DNA of 64,000 nt from Hymenobacter cellulosivorans (GCF_022919135.1 NZ_CP095049.1:1364001-1428000), one strand, 5' to 3'; shown: positions 8,286 through 18,020, numbered from the stretch's first letter. Made by a program: numbers and translations. Notes: generated from the letters alone by a model not told the origin.

Positions 8286-9779
8286 ATGCAGTTAACCGCC
8301 ACGTCCGGTAAGTCCAGTAGTTGGTATCAACGCCTGAAGCAATTTTGGGCGGCCCGTCCGGGAATAATAGCCATGCTGGTGCTATGGGCCGTTTATTACT
8401 CTCCGCTACCCGAAGAAGCTCCCCGCTTTTTCCTGTATGATTCGCAGGGCTACTGGGACTATGCCATTCAATATGTTGCTAGTGGCTACTTCAATTTTTA
8501 TGGCTTCGACAGCCTGTATCGGGGGTATCTGTTTCCCCTGCTGCTCTCACCCCTGACCAAATTTGTCGCCGAGCACCAGCTTGCCACTATGGATGTGTTC
8601 TATCCCATTGGAGCCGGGCTGGCGGCCATGCTGTTTGGCATGGTGGGGCCCAATCTGTGGGAAGCGGTGCAGGCCCCCGACCAGAAGCGGGTGTCCCTAA
8701 TCAGGCGGCTCCTGTTCGGCGCTGTTGGCTTTATCTTCTGGCGGGGGTATTTCAAGTATCCTCTCACCGACCTGCCGGCCCTGCTGGCTTTGGCTGGCAG
8801 CCTGATAATCGTGCTGCGGAGCCGCTCTGTTGTTAGTGGTCTGCTGGCGGGCTTGCTGGTGGCCACGGCCGCCAACTTTCGGCCCGTGTATACGGCCTCA
8901 CTGCCCCTGGTCGCCCTTATTTGCTTCTGGCCACTGGTAGCTGAAGCAAGGGTGGCAGGAATGGCAGGAATGAAAAACTGGCGGAAGTGGGGACGGCAGT
9001 TGGCTTTTATTGTGGGCGTAGCCCTAATCATGTGGCCGCAGCTGCTCATCAACCAGCACCACTTCAATGTGAACAGCCCCCTGATCCTGACCAGTATGCC
9101 CGATGAGCCTAGTCTGTATTTGCAGCAACTAAAACTGGGCCTCTACGATCAGAAGTACGAAACCAATATCGGCCGCGACTATCCCAGCCCGATGATCGTT
9201 TTTAAAGACCCGGAGGGCATTCGCCTGTGGGAGTCTACTGGGTGGGATAAAATTGAATCGTACGATCAATACATGGAGCTTATCCGGCGCGAGCCTGGAA
9301 CGGTGCTCGGGGTATGGATGCGCCACCTGTTCAACGGACTGGATATTCAATACTCTGATCCGTACATCTGGGAAGTCTATGTTTCGACCTGGAAGACGGC
9401 CTGGCTGAACTATACCATTCTACTGGGCGGATTAGCCATACTGCTTTACCGGGTGGGTTGGCGGCCGTCCCGCTGGCGTGTGACAAATGTATTGGTGCTG
9501 CTCGCCCTAATTGGGCAATGCGCCGCTACCCTGCCAGTGGCCATGGAGTGCCGGTTTCTGCTGCCGTTGCACCTGTTGCTGGCAGCCTGCCTGGTGTTTG
9601 GCCTGCATCCGGTACGCATTTGGCGGCATAGCTCCCTGCCTACTCTCCTCATCGGCGTAGTGGTGTATGCGGTACTGGTAGCCGGCTGCTTCTACGTTTC
9701 CATGCAAACGCAGCTGCAGCTTGAGCGTGGCCCAAGGCTCCTGTTTAACTGGCAGAAACCGGCTCCCGAGCCTTGGTAG
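8286..9779 (+). CDS. Polytopic inner-membrane protein, GT-C-like, function unknown
   Basis: 497 residues with about ten membrane segments. The first loop holds 'FFLYDSQGYWDYA', an acidic/aromatic motif in the position of the GT-C catalytic loop. A large soluble loop lies around residues 255-360 ('MPDEPSLYLQQL...'), followed by a C-terminal block of helices. It resembles Bacteroidota glycosyltransferase 39-like proteins in layout, not in any motif I can name. It sits 77 bases after the decarboxylase and before kynureninase, on the same strand. Confidence 0.65.
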   Translation: MQLTATSGKSSSWYQRLKQFWAARPGIIAMLVLWAVYYSPLPEEAPRFFLYDSQGYWDYAIQYVASGYFNFYGFDSLYRGYLFPLLLSPLTKFVAEHQLATMDVFYPIGAGLAAMLFGMVGPNLWEAVQAPDQKRVSLIRRLLFGAVGFIFWRGYFKYPLTDLPALLALAGSLIIVLRSRSVVSGLLAGLLVATAANFRPVYTASLPLVALICFWPLVAEARVAGMAGMKNWRKWGRQLAFIVGVALIMWPQLLINQHHFNVNSPLILTSMPDEPSLYLQQLKLGLYDQKYETNIGRDYPSPMIVFKDPEGIRLWESTGWDKIESYDQYMELIRREPGTVLGVWMRHLFNGLDIQYSDPYIWEVYVSTWKTAWLNYTILLGGLAILLYRVGWRPSRWRVTNVLVLLALIGQCAATLPVAMECRFLLPLHLLLAACLVFGLHPVRIWRHSSLPTLLIGVVVYAVLVAGCFYVSMQTQLQLERGPRLLFNWQKPAPEPW

Positions 9780-9867
9780 GAGCTGAGTAGCCTCTAATAC
9801 CTGCCTCCCGCCGACGCAACTTCCCCTGAATCGGGTGCCCAGCTCCAGCCGCTTATCTTTACCCCCG

Positions 9868-11157
9868 ATGACTTTCTTCCAGCCCACTGCCGAATTTGCC
9901 GCCGAGCTTGATGCTCAGGATGCGCTGCGTGCCTTTCGTAACCAGTTTCACATTCCCCTGGCCCCCAACGGACAGCCCAGCATCTACCTCTGCGGCAACT
10001 CGCTGGGTCTACAGCCCAAAGCGGCCCGGGCCGCCGTGGAGCAGGAGTTTGAGAGCTGGGAGAAGCTGGGCGTGGAAGGTCACTTTCATGGCACCTCGCC
10101 CTGGATGCATTACCACGAAACCCTGACCGACAGCACGGCCCGCCTGGTGGGGGCCAAGCCGGTGGAAGTGGTGGTGATGAACAACCTGACCACCAATTTG
10201 CACTTGCTGCTGGTGTCATTTTACCAGCCCACGGCCACGCGCTATAAGGTGCTGATGGAAGGCGGCGCTTTTCCTTCCGACCAGTATGCGCTGGAGTCGC
10301 AAGCCCGGCTGCACGGCCTCGCGCCCGATGAGGCCATCGTGGAGCTGCGGCCCCGTGCCGGCGAGCATACCCTGCGCACCGAAGACATTGTGGCCACCAT
10401 TCAGGAGCTCGGCGATACGCTGGCGACGGTTATCCTGGGCGGAGTCAATTACTACACCGGCCAGGCCTTCGACATGGCGGCCATAACCCAGGCCGGCCAC
10501 GCGGTGGGGGCCAAGGTCGGCTTCGATTTGGCCCATGCCGCCGGCAACTTGCTGCTGCACCTGCACGACTGGGACGTGGATTTTGCCTGCTGGTGTTCCT
10601 ACAAGTACCTCAACTCGGGCCCCGGCGGTACCTCGGGCGTGTTCGTGCACGAGCGGTTTGCCGAGCAGCCCGATTTACTGCGCCTGGCCGGCTGGTGGGG
10701 CCACGACCCGGCCGACCGGTTTCAGATGAAAAAAGGCTTCCGGCCAATGAAAGGTGCCGCCGGCTGGCAGCTGTCCAACGCCCAGATTTTCCCGATGGCC
10801 ATTCACCGCGCGGCCCTGGCCTTGGTGGATGAGGCCGGCGGCATGCCTGCGTTGCGCCGCAAGAGCGAACAGCTCACCGCTTACCTCGAATACCTGGTGC
10901 ATCGTCTGGAGCTGCCCGCCGAGGTGCTGGAAATCATTACGCCCAGTGACCCCGCGGCCCGGGGCTGCCAGCTCTCGATGCTGGTGCACCAGAACGGCCG
11001 GCAGTTGTTCGACTATCTGGCCGCCGCCGGTATCATTGCCGACTGGCGGGAGCCCAACGTAATCCGGCTGGCCCCGGTGCCGCTCTACAATTCGTTCGGG
11101 GATGTACAGCGTGCCGGGCAGGTATTGGCTGAGTGGGCTAGTGGGAAAGCCAAATAG
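9868..11157 (+). CDS. kynU: Kynureninase
   Basis: 429 residues from the ATG at 9868; an upstream GTG at 9835 would add a poorly conserved tail. This PLP enzyme of the aminotransferase fold hydrolyses kynurenine or 3-hydroxykynurenine to (3-hydroxy)anthranilate and alanine. Family motifs are visible: 'YLCGNSLGLQPK' near the N-terminus, 'GTSPWMHYHE', 'VVVMNNLTTNLHLLL', the 'GFDLAHAAGN' segment and the PLP-lysine 'CSYKYLNSGPGG'. It makes the substrate of the dioxygenase at 5089. A TATCTTTA sequence at 9854-9861 only a few bases before the ATG may be its -7 box, implying a very short leader. Confidence 0.95.
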   Translation: MTFFQPTAEFAAELDAQDALRAFRNQFHIPLAPNGQPSIYLCGNSLGLQPKAARAAVEQEFESWEKLGVEGHFHGTSPWMHYHETLTDSTARLVGAKPVEVVVMNNLTTNLHLLLVSFYQPTATRYKVLMEGGAFPSDQYALESQARLHGLAPDEAIVELRPRAGEHTLRTEDIVATIQELGDTLATVILGGVNYYTGQAFDMAAITQAGHAVGAKVGFDLAHAAGNLLLHLHDWDVDFACWCSYKYLNSGPGGTSGVFVHERFAEQPDLLRLAGWWGHDPADRFQMKKGFRPMKGAAGWQLSNAQIFPMAIHRAALALVDEAGGMPALRRKSEQLTAYLEYLVHRLELPAEVLEIITPSDPAARGCQLSMLVHQNGRQLFDYLAAAGIIADWREPNVIRLAPVPLYNSFGDVQRAGQVLAEWASGKAK

Positions 11158-11231
11158 TTGTTCGTTTTTTGTTGCCCATCTTACGTAGAAGCAGCAGTAG
11201 TTTCTGATGACGTTCTAGTTTCTCTAAAATC

Positions 11232-11927
11232 ATGGCCGAAGAATACGCGGATAAAATGGCCCGCAAAACCGACGCCGAGCTGCGCCAATACGTGACGGGC
11301 CGAGACCAGTACCGCGACGATGCCGTGCTGGCCGCCTTCGATGAGTTGCGGCGCCGGGGCCAGCCCCACCCCGATGAGGAGCTGGTGCGGCCCGCGTTGG
11401 AAACGGCCGTGCAGGCCCAGGTGGCCCGCGAAACGGCCGCCCGGGAACAAGCTGAGCTGGAAGCTCGGGCCGCCGACCCCGCCACGGTTTCGGCCGCCAT
11501 GCCCGAGCTGTACTCACCCAGCTCCATTGCCATTTTCTCGATGCTGTCTATGACGATGCTCGGAGGCGGCGTGTTACTGGGCATCAATTTGTTCCGCCTG
11601 GGCCGCAAGCGGGCCTTACTGGGGTTGCTGCTCTTTATCGTATTATACCTGGGAGTAGCCGGGCTAGTGTTACAGTGGGCCATGTTTCAGCAGGGGCTAC
11701 ACCCGTTTTTGGGCAACCTGCTGTTCAACGTGCCAGCCATTCTGGTGTATCTGCTCTGGTTCTGGCCACGTTATGTCCAGACGGAACAGTACCGGAGCCG
11801 GAGCATCATTATTCCGATTCTGATCAGCTTCGCCATTGTGTGGGGCCTGCAGCAGGCGCTGCCCTACCTGATAAAGCAGCAGCCCAAGAAGGTGCAGGCC
11901 GAAATGGAGCAACTCCTGAGACGCTAG
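11232..11927 (+). CDS. Hypothetical membrane protein
   Basis: 231 residues. The first 95 or so are soluble, highly charged and helical ('KTDAELRQYVTGRDQYRDDAVLAAFDE' region), resembling short helical repeats seen at the N-termini of many Bacteroidota membrane proteins. Then come about four hydrophobic segments and a basic/acidic tail ending 'LLRR'. It ends 6 bases before the AlkB-like gene, suggesting co-transcription. I do not recognise the family. Confidence 0.7.
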   Translation: MAEEYADKMARKTDAELRQYVTGRDQYRDDAVLAAFDELRRRGQPHPDEELVRPALETAVQAQVARETAAREQAELEARAADPATVSAAMPELYSPSSIAIFSMLSMTMLGGGVLLGINLFRLGRKRALLGLLLFIVLYLGVAGLVLQWAMFQQGLHPFLGNLLFNVPAILVYLLWFWPRYVQTEQYRSRSIIIPILISFAIVWGLQQALPYLIKQQPKKVQAEMEQLLRR

Positions 11928-11933
11928 CCGCCC

Positions 11934-12533
11934 GTGGCCCTGACCTTGCTGCCTTTGCCCGCGGCGGAAGTTCTGCTGGATACTCATTTTCTGCCCGCTC
12001 TGCTGGCCCAGACGCTGCTCACGGAGCTTACCACCAGCATTGCCTGGCGACAGGAGCCCATCAAGCTTTTTGGCAAGGAAGTATTGCAGCCGCGCCTTAC
12101 TGCCTGGTACGGCGACGCCGGGGCCCAGTATTCCTACTCGGGCCTGACTTGGCAGCCTCTGCCCTGGACGCTGGAGCTGCAAGAGCTTCGGGAGCAAGTA
12201 GAAGCCGCCTGTGGTACCAGCTTCAACAGTGTGCTGCTCAACCTCTACCGCCACGGGCAGGACAGCATGGGCTGGCACGCCGATAATGAGCCCGAGCTGG
12301 GCCGGGAACCGGTTATTGCCTCCGTGAGCCTGGGCGCTGCCCGCAATTTCCGGCTCCGGCCCCGCGACCCGCAACGCACCCCGCATGAGCCTGTTACGCT
12401 CGAATTGCCCTCGGGTAGCCTGCTTGTGATGCGTGGCTCCACCCAGCAGCACTGGCTACACGCCGTACCCAAAACTGCCCGGCCCATCGGGCCCCGCCTC
12501 AACCTGACGTTTCGCCGCATTGTAACGGCATAA
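11934..12533 (+). CDS. AlkB-like 2-oxoglutarate/Fe(II)-dependent dioxygenase
   Basis: 199 residues from GTG 11934. The AlkB fold is shown by 'SVLLNLYRHGQDSMGWHADNEPELG', read here as the HxD iron site (His and Asp in 'WHADNE'). The distal iron His is in 'QQHWLHAVPK', and the 2-oxoglutarate-binding Arg motif is 'RPIGPRLNLTFR'. 'RQEPIKLFGKEVLQPRLTAW' matches the nucleotide-recognition lid of AlkB2/ALKBH2-like proteins. Likely role: direct reversal of alkylated bases in DNA or RNA. It follows a membrane-protein gene by 6 bases and ends at a bidirectional terminator. Confidence 0.9.
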   Translation: MALTLLPLPAAEVLLDTHFLPALLAQTLLTELTTSIAWRQEPIKLFGKEVLQPRLTAWYGDAGAQYSYSGLTWQPLPWTLELQELREQVEAACGTSFNSVLLNLYRHGQDSMGWHADNEPELGREPVIASVSLGAARNFRLRPRDPQRTPHEPVTLELPSGSLLVMRGSTQQHWLHAVPKTARPIGPRLNLTFRRIVTA

Positions 12534-12567
12534 AAAAAGCTCTTCCCCGTACGGGAAGAGCTTTTTT
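12533..12567. terminator. Bidirectional terminator
   Basis: A-run plus GCTCTTCCC at 12533-12547 pairs with GGGAAGAGC plus T-run at 12553-12567. It lies between the convergent AlkB-like and TonB-receptor genes. Confidence 0.85.
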
Positions 12568-12584
12568 GTCGAGGTAATGGCTGC

Positions 12585-15311
12585 TTATTTGATGTCAATC
12601 AGCAGGCCCGCGAAGAGCAGACGACCGATGTTCGGGCCGCCGTACACCTGGGTGTTGGTGGCGTTGAACAGGTTGGAGCCGCCCATCTGAATGGTGGTAT
12701 AGGCCTTCGGAATTACGTAGCCCACGTAGGCGTCTACAGCGCTGTAGTCCTGCAGGGTGCCCACGGCAAACGGCATTTCGTACAGGTGGCCCTGGGCCCA
12801 ACGGTAGTTTACAGAATAGTTGAAGTGCTTCGATACCAGGCCGTTGGCACCTACGTTGTACTTGTGCTTAGGCGTGTTGAAATACGTTTGGAAGCCTTCG
12901 GGCAGCTTGTCCTTGTCAATCAGGTTGAGCGAATAGTTAGCCGTGATGGTCAGGGGGCGGGTCACGTTGTAGCTCACGCCTAACGCAGCGCCCTGGGTTT
13001 GTACCTCCTGGCGGGCGTTGGTCCATACTTGCAGGATGCGGGTGTTGCCGCCGGCCGTTTGCAGCGTGGCTGCGTTGGCACCCAGCTGTTGGGCCGTGGG
13101 GCGGCTGCCGTCCCGGTTACCCACGAAGCGCTGCGCCCCAATGAAGTCGTTGTAGTAGCTACGGAAGTAGTTCACGTCTACCACCATTTTTTCATTGAAC
13201 GTGCCTTTGTAGCCTACTTCGAAAGTGCTCAGGCGCTCCAGTTTCAGGGGAGCCACGCTGTACTCGTACTGGGTCAGCACGGCGGGGTTCGACTGAGCTG
13301 CGCCGATAACCTGGGCGCTGGCGGCAGCCAGCGTGTAGCCCTGGAAGCCATTGCCCACGTTGCCCAGCAGCAATACCTGCCCGATGTCAACCCGGATGTA
13401 CTGGTCGAGCTGGGTAGGCGAGCGGAAGGCCCGGCCAAACGAAGCGCGGAAGTTGTGCTGCTTGTTGTCGCCGGCCGAATACACGGCCGAGGCGCGAGGC
13501 GAGAAGGCCGGGCTGAAGTTTTTAAAGTCATCCACGCGGCCGGCCAGGGCCAGCTTCAGTCGGTCGTCGAGCAAGGTGTGGGTCAGCTGGGCATAGCCGC
13601 CCAGCTCGTGGTTCTGGATCCGCTCGTTGTCGTCGGAGAAGAAGTTGCCATTCGAGCCCAGGCGGAATTTGCGGTAAGCCGCGCCCACAATCAGGCTGGT
13701 GTTTTCGGCCAGGGTGAAGTTATACTGCGCGTTGCCTTCGTTGAGGTAGGAGCTAGGGCTAAGCTTGGCGCCCAGGCCCGGCCGCGGGTCGTTGATGATA
13801 CGGCTGCGGAGCTCGTTGAAGCGCGCACTGCTGGGGTCCAGCTGGGTGGCGTTGGCCTGGACCTGAGCAGTAGCCTGAGCCTGCTCCATTGTCTGACCCT
13901 GGGCCCGGGCATCCTTGTAAGCTGAGTTGTATTTGCTGAAGTACTGGAGCCCATAGTTTATTGGGCTGCCCTCAGCTACCGGCGAGGCCTGAATGAAGGA
14001 ACCCAGAAAAGTCAAATCGTAGGAGTTGCCACCAAAGTCCTGCACCGACTGCCCGCGCAAAAACCACTTGTTGCCCTTGATTTCACCGTGCAGCTGGTTG
14101 ATACCGAAGTCGCGCAGGCGGTAGCGGCTGGCGCTCTGGTAGCTGGCTGTACCGCGGGAGTAGGAGTAGCCCACAGTCATTTTCACGTTGTCGGTTACCA
14201 GGTACGAAATACTGGGGTGCACCTTAACGGCCTTGGCTTTGTTGTCATCGGCAATGAGCGTTGCCTCTGTGAAGCCGGGCATAAAGATCGTCTTGCCCAC
14301 TAGCTCGGTCGATACGCCGCCGGGGAAAGGCTGGCCGCTGTTGTAGGTGTTGCTTATGTCGCCGTAGCGGTTTACGGCATTGTAGCCCAGCGTCGAACCC
14401 TCGGCGTTGTTGCGCTGCTCAATCAGGGGGCTGGTAGCCGAGTAGTTGCTGGCCAGCCAGTCGTTGGCCGTCGTGTAGGAACCGACCACTTTGAAAGCAA
14501 ACTTCTCGCCCAGCTTCTGGGCGTAGCGCAGCTGCCCGTCGAAGTAGCTCCGCTCGCCGCCGCGCACCCGCACGCTCAGGCCTTCACTTACGAAGGGGTC
14601 CTTGGAGTTGAGCAGCAGCACGCCGTTGAAGGCGTTGGCCCCGTACAGGGCCGAGGCCGGGCCGTGAATAATTTCCACGCTTTCCACATCGAGTTCGGGC
14701 AGACCGGTCAGGTTGCCCGCGTTGAGGTTCAGGCTGGGGCTCTGGGTATCGAAGTAGTCGGTGAGCTGAATCAGGCGCTCCGATTTGGCCGAGTTAAAGC
14801 CGCGGGTACTAATCGAGTTCATCAGCAGGCTGCTGCTGTTTACGTCGATGCCCTTGTACTGGCTCAGGCCACCCTGCAGGTCGGCGGTGGTGATACGCTC
14901 TACTTGCTGGGCGTTGAGCTTCTCCACCGTTACGGGAGCTTGCAGAATGCCTTCTTCCACGCGGGAAGCCGAGGCAATAACTTCGCTCGTCAGTACGGAA
15001 TTCACCTTGAGTTGCACCTTCAGCGCCCGGTCGGGCTGCTGTAGCAGCACCTCGCGGCTCTCGTAGCCCACGAAGGATACCGACAATACGACGGGTGGGG
15101 TACTGAAGTCGGCGCGCAGCTGGAACTTGCCGTCCCGGTCGGTGCTGCTGCCAATAAAGGTGCCTTTGACAAATACAGTGGCGCCTGGCAGGCCTTCCCC
15201 GGCTTCAGTTTGTACTACTCCGCTGACGGTAATGTCATCCTGGGCCCAGGCCTTAGGTGACGCCAATACTAAAGAAAATAGAAGTAAGAGGAAATGGTAA
15301 GGTTGTCTCAT
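12585..15311 (-). CDS. TonB-dependent outer-membrane receptor with carboxypeptidase-like N-terminal domain
   Basis: 908 residues from the ATG at 15311, which begins a standard signal peptide ending 'PKAWAQ'. Residues about 25-110 form a CarboxypepD_reg-like beta-sandwich ('VSGVVQTEAGEGLPGATVFV'). Next is the plug domain ('VEIIHGPASALYGANAFNGV', 'NSISTRGFNSAKSERL') and a C-terminal 22-strand-type barrel ending in an aromatic/charged strand. No SusD partner is adjacent, so it is more like a siderophore/cobalamin-type or other small-ligand receptor than a glycan importer. The ligand cannot be told from sequence. It has a very good promoter at 15365-15396. Confidence 0.92.
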   Translation of the reverse strand: MRQPYHFLLLLFSLVLASPKAWAQDDITVSGVVQTEAGEGLPGATVFVKGTFIGSSTDRDGKFQLRADFSTPPVVLSVSFVGYESREVLLQQPDRALKVQLKVNSVLTSEVIASASRVEEGILQAPVTVEKLNAQQVERITTADLQGGLSQYKGIDVNSSSLLMNSISTRGFNSAKSERLIQLTDYFDTQSPSLNLNAGNLTGLPELDVESVEIIHGPASALYGANAFNGVLLLNSKDPFVSEGLSVRVRGGERSYFDGQLRYAQKLGEKFAFKVVGSYTTANDWLASNYSATSPLIEQRNNAEGSTLGYNAVNRYGDISNTYNSGQPFPGGVSTELVGKTIFMPGFTEATLIADDNKAKAVKVHPSISYLVTDNVKMTVGYSYSRGTASYQSASRYRLRDFGINQLHGEIKGNKWFLRGQSVQDFGGNSYDLTFLGSFIQASPVAEGSPINYGLQYFSKYNSAYKDARAQGQTMEQAQATAQVQANATQLDPSSARFNELRSRIINDPRPGLGAKLSPSSYLNEGNAQYNFTLAENTSLIVGAAYRKFRLGSNGNFFSDDNERIQNHELGGYAQLTHTLLDDRLKLALAGRVDDFKNFSPAFSPRASAVYSAGDNKQHNFRASFGRAFRSPTQLDQYIRVDIGQVLLLGNVGNGFQGYTLAAASAQVIGAAQSNPAVLTQYEYSVAPLKLERLSTFEVGYKGTFNEKMVVDVNYFRSYYNDFIGAQRFVGNRDGSRPTAQQLGANAATLQTAGGNTRILQVWTNARQEVQTQGAALGVSYNVTRPLTITANYSLNLIDKDKLPEGFQTYFNTPKHKYNVGANGLVSKHFNYSVNYRWAQGHLYEMPFAVGTLQDYSAVDAYVGYVIPKAYTTIQMGGSNLFNATNTQVYGGPNIGRLLFAGLLIDIK

Positions 15312-15364
15312 AGAAAAACGTGCAAAAGGTGGGAGAGTATGAAAAAAAAGCGCAACAAATCCAG

Positions 15365-15396
15365 CAAAATTAAAGTAGGCCAGTCGAAAATACAAA
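15365..15396 (-). promoter_or_regulatory. Promoter of the TonB-dependent receptor
   Basis: On the minus strand, -33 TTTG (15396-15393) and -7 TAATTTTG (15372-15365) are separated by 20 bases. This is a near-consensus Bacteroidota promoter, 53 bases before the ATG. Confidence 0.7.
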
Positions 15397-15838
15397 TTGT
15401 AAAATGCTGATGACTATATGCCTTTCAGTAACTGCTAATTGAATATTAGCAATATGTAAGTTCGGTTGTATTTGCGAAGCTGAATGGTCGAGTAGAAGAA
15501 ATGTTTAATTACGCTCTGGCAGGTCGCCGTTGTCGGATCAGATTGTACTCAAACCCATAAGTGGCCCCGCACCGACGAGCTTGTTGACTAAGCTCTGGCT
15601 TATCAGGCAGCCATGAGCACGTAATGAGAGAGAAGCAAGTCAGCACACGTCCCTTTCCCTGCCTTACCGTCGACTTAACGCTGCAAGGTACTGGCCCGCT
15701 GAGCTGAAATTTTCGTATTTCCGTTCAACCTTGCTTCCTTACCCGTCGAAGGCGGATAATTTCCGGCCCAATCAACCCACGGGAAAAGGCTTACTTGCGC
15801 CAGTATTTGTTCAGCTTCCCGTTCCTGTCTTTCTCCCC
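15397..15838. other. Intergenic region between divergent TonB receptor and kmo
   Basis: About 440 bases without a credible reading frame. The part next to the receptor is AT-rich. No terminator, RNA gene or repeat is evident. It must contain the kmo promoter, but no clean TAnnTTTG box is visible close to 15839. Confidence 0.5.
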
Positions 15839-17224
15839 ATGTCCACCCAACCTATTTTATCTCCTAATTCCACTGCTGCCGAGGCGCTTACCGTGATGGG
15901 CGCCGGCTTGGTCGGCTCGTTGCTCTCCCTGTTTCTGGCCCGGCGCGGCCATCACGTCGACGTGTATGAGCGGCGGGCCGATATGCGCCAAAGCGGCGCA
16001 GTAGAGGGCCGCTCCATCAACCTGGCGCTGTCGGACCGGGGCTGGCGGGCGTTGGAAGGAGTCGGTATCGGAAGCCAGATTCGGGAGGTGGCCATTCCCA
16101 TGTACCGCCGGGTAATGCACGACGTACACGGCAACCTGAGCTTTCAGCCCTATGGCAAAGACAACCAGGCTATTTATTCCGTGTCGCGGGCCGGCCTCAA
16201 CCGGACGCTGCTGACGCTGGCCGAAGCCGAGCCCCGCATCCATCTGCACTTCAACCAGCAGCTGGTCGGGCTCGACGTGCGCAAGCGCCAGCTCGAATTG
16301 CGCGACACCGTTACGGGGCAGGAGCAGGAGCATTCGTTTCGCCGCCTCTTCGGTACCGACGGGGCCTTTTCGGCCGTGCGTAGCGCTTTGCAGAAAACCG
16401 AGCGGTACAGCTACTCCCAGAGCTACCTCGACTACGGTTATAAGGAGCTCAACATTGAGCCCGGCCCTGACGGCCAGTGGCTGCTGGAAAAGAATGCCCT
16501 GCATATCTGGCCCCGCGGCCAATACATGATGATTGCGCTGCCCAACCTGGACGGCTCGTTCAACTGCACCCTGTTTTTCCCTTACGAAGGCGAGTCTTCC
16601 TTTGCCTCCTTACAAACGCCGGAGCAGGTGCAGACTTTCTTCGAGAAGGTTTTTCCCGACGTGGTGCCGCTCATGCCCGAGCTCACCGACGAGTTTTTCC
16701 GCAACCCCACCGGTTCTTTGGTTACTATCCGGTGCTTTCCCTGGGCCTTCGACGATGATGTGCTGCTGCTCGGCGACGCTTCCCACGCCATTGTGCCGTT
16801 CTACGGGCAGGGGATGAATGCGGGCTTCGAAGACTGCACCGTGCTCAACCAGCTCATGGAGCAGCTCGGCGACGATTGGCACGCCATTTTCGACCAGTTT
16901 CAGCAGCAGCGCAAGCCCAACGCCGATGCCATGGCGGAGCTGGCCGTGTATAACTTCGAGGAAATGCGCGACCGGGTCGGCGACCCACGCTTTTTGTTGC
17001 AGAAGAAGATTGAAAGCAAAATCTCGGCCCAGTACCCCGACCAGTGGACGCCGCTGTACTCGCAGGTTACCTTCTCGCACACACCCTACGCCGAGGCCTG
17101 GCAAAGCGGCCGGGAGCAGGAGCAGATCATGACCCGCCTGATGCCCCACATCCAGGCCGAAAGTGACTACGACCGGCCCGAAGTGCAGGCCCTGGTGCAA
17201 CAGGAAATGGCCCGGCGCGGCTAG
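15839..17224 (+). CDS. kmo: Kynurenine 3-monooxygenase
   Basis: 461 residues from the ATG at 15839; the open frame extends to 15731 but without family similarity. This FAD-dependent hydroxylase converts kynurenine to 3-hydroxykynurenine using NADPH and O2. Visible motifs: the dinucleotide fold 'VMGAGLVGSLLSLFLARRG', 'RSINLALSDRGWRAL' typical of KMO, and the FAD 'LLGDASHAIVPFYGQGMNAGFED' motif. The usual C-terminal membrane helix of eukaryotic KMO is absent, as in bacterial forms. With kynU, HAAO and ACMSD it gives four consecutive steps; tryptophan dioxygenase and formamidase are not in this window. Confidence 0.95.
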   Translation: MSTQPILSPNSTAAEALTVMGAGLVGSLLSLFLARRGHHVDVYERRADMRQSGAVEGRSINLALSDRGWRALEGVGIGSQIREVAIPMYRRVMHDVHGNLSFQPYGKDNQAIYSVSRAGLNRTLLTLAEAEPRIHLHFNQQLVGLDVRKRQLELRDTVTGQEQEHSFRRLFGTDGAFSAVRSALQKTERYSYSQSYLDYGYKELNIEPGPDGQWLLEKNALHIWPRGQYMMIALPNLDGSFNCTLFFPYEGESSFASLQTPEQVQTFFEKVFPDVVPLMPELTDEFFRNPTGSLVTIRCFPWAFDDDVLLLGDASHAIVPFYGQGMNAGFEDCTVLNQLMEQLGDDWHAIFDQFQQQRKPNADAMAELAVYNFEEMRDRVGDPRFLLQKKIESKISAQYPDQWTPLYSQVTFSHTPYAEAWQSGREQEQIMTRLMPHIQAESDYDRPEVQALVQQEMARRG

Positions 17225-17247
17225 GTCGTGCTACCGGCGTGGCTTCC

Positions 17248-17877
17248 TCAGAGGCGGAGCCAGAGTCCCAGGCTCATGCCCGCCACGATGCCCAGTCCCA
17301 GGCTTAGCCCCGCCCAGGCCTGGGCGGGCGTATGAGCGTTCAGGGCCAGGCGGGCACTAAGTACGCCGCCGGCCAATAGTACCATGCTCAGCAGAGCCCA
17401 CAGGGAAGCCGCTGACGGGACCATCAGGTGAAAGAGCAGTAATAGGCCCAGGGCCCCGCCTACTCCTACGGCATGGGCACTGATTTTCCAGCGCAGCGAA
17501 ATCAGAAAAGTTAGGAAAACGGCCAGGGTCATACCCGTCATCAGGCGATAAAGCAGCGGGTCGAAAACAGAAGGCTGGTAAAGCACGGCCGCGGCGGTGC
17601 CAAAGCTAAAGGTGGCCAGTAGCAGGGGCAGGGGGCGCTGGGCTCGTTCGCGCAGCAGCAGCGAGTCGACGTGCCCAAACCAATAAAGCGCGCCGGTTCC
17701 GAGTGAAGGCAGCAGAAACGTAAAACCAAACACAATAGCCAATACAACCCACCGGTCGGCCAGGACAGGCAGCCATAATACCCCCGGCAACTGATAACAT
17801 ATCATATAAAATAGATACGAAGGCAGTAATAATGGGTGGAATATTCCGGATAATATATTGGCAATCAGCTTGTTCAA
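17248..17877 (-). CDS. PAP2-like membrane protein
   Basis: 209 residues, almost entirely hydrophobic with six to seven predicted helices. 'KISAHAVGVGG' resembles the SGH motif and 'SARLALNAHTPAQAWAG' the third (SRxxxxxH) motif of PAP2 phosphatases, with the correct order and spacing. The first KxxxxxxRP-type motif could correspond to 'LRERAQRPLPL'. Probable lipid phosphatase, possibly for undecaprenyl-PP or lipid A; activity is inferred only. It converges on kmo, whose stop lies 24 bases away. Confidence 0.6.
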   Translation of the reverse strand: MNKLIANILSGIFHPLLLPSYLFYMICYQLPGVLWLPVLADRWVVLAIVFGFTFLLPSLGTGALYWFGHVDSLLLRERAQRPLPLLLATFSFGTAAAVLYQPSVFDPLLYRLMTGMTLAVFLTFLISLRWKISAHAVGVGGALGLLLLFHLMVPSAASLWALLSMVLLAGGVLSARLALNAHTPAQAWAGLSLGLGIVAGMSLGLWLRL

Positions 17878-18020
17878 GTATTAAAGCAAAATTAATGTAC
17901 TGGGAACCCTAACGTCAAAACTACCAAAAGCATTATATTTATTCCTCGCTGAGGCTTAATCTGGCCGGCTAATCATTCTTAAACGCACCTTCCTTTTGTT
18001 CTATTTTACTCTCTGAACCT

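Noticed and set aside
13000..13900. Long open frames on the plus strand inside the TonB receptor gene
   Set aside because: They are GC-driven mirror frames; the minus-strand receptor has clear domain structure throughout.
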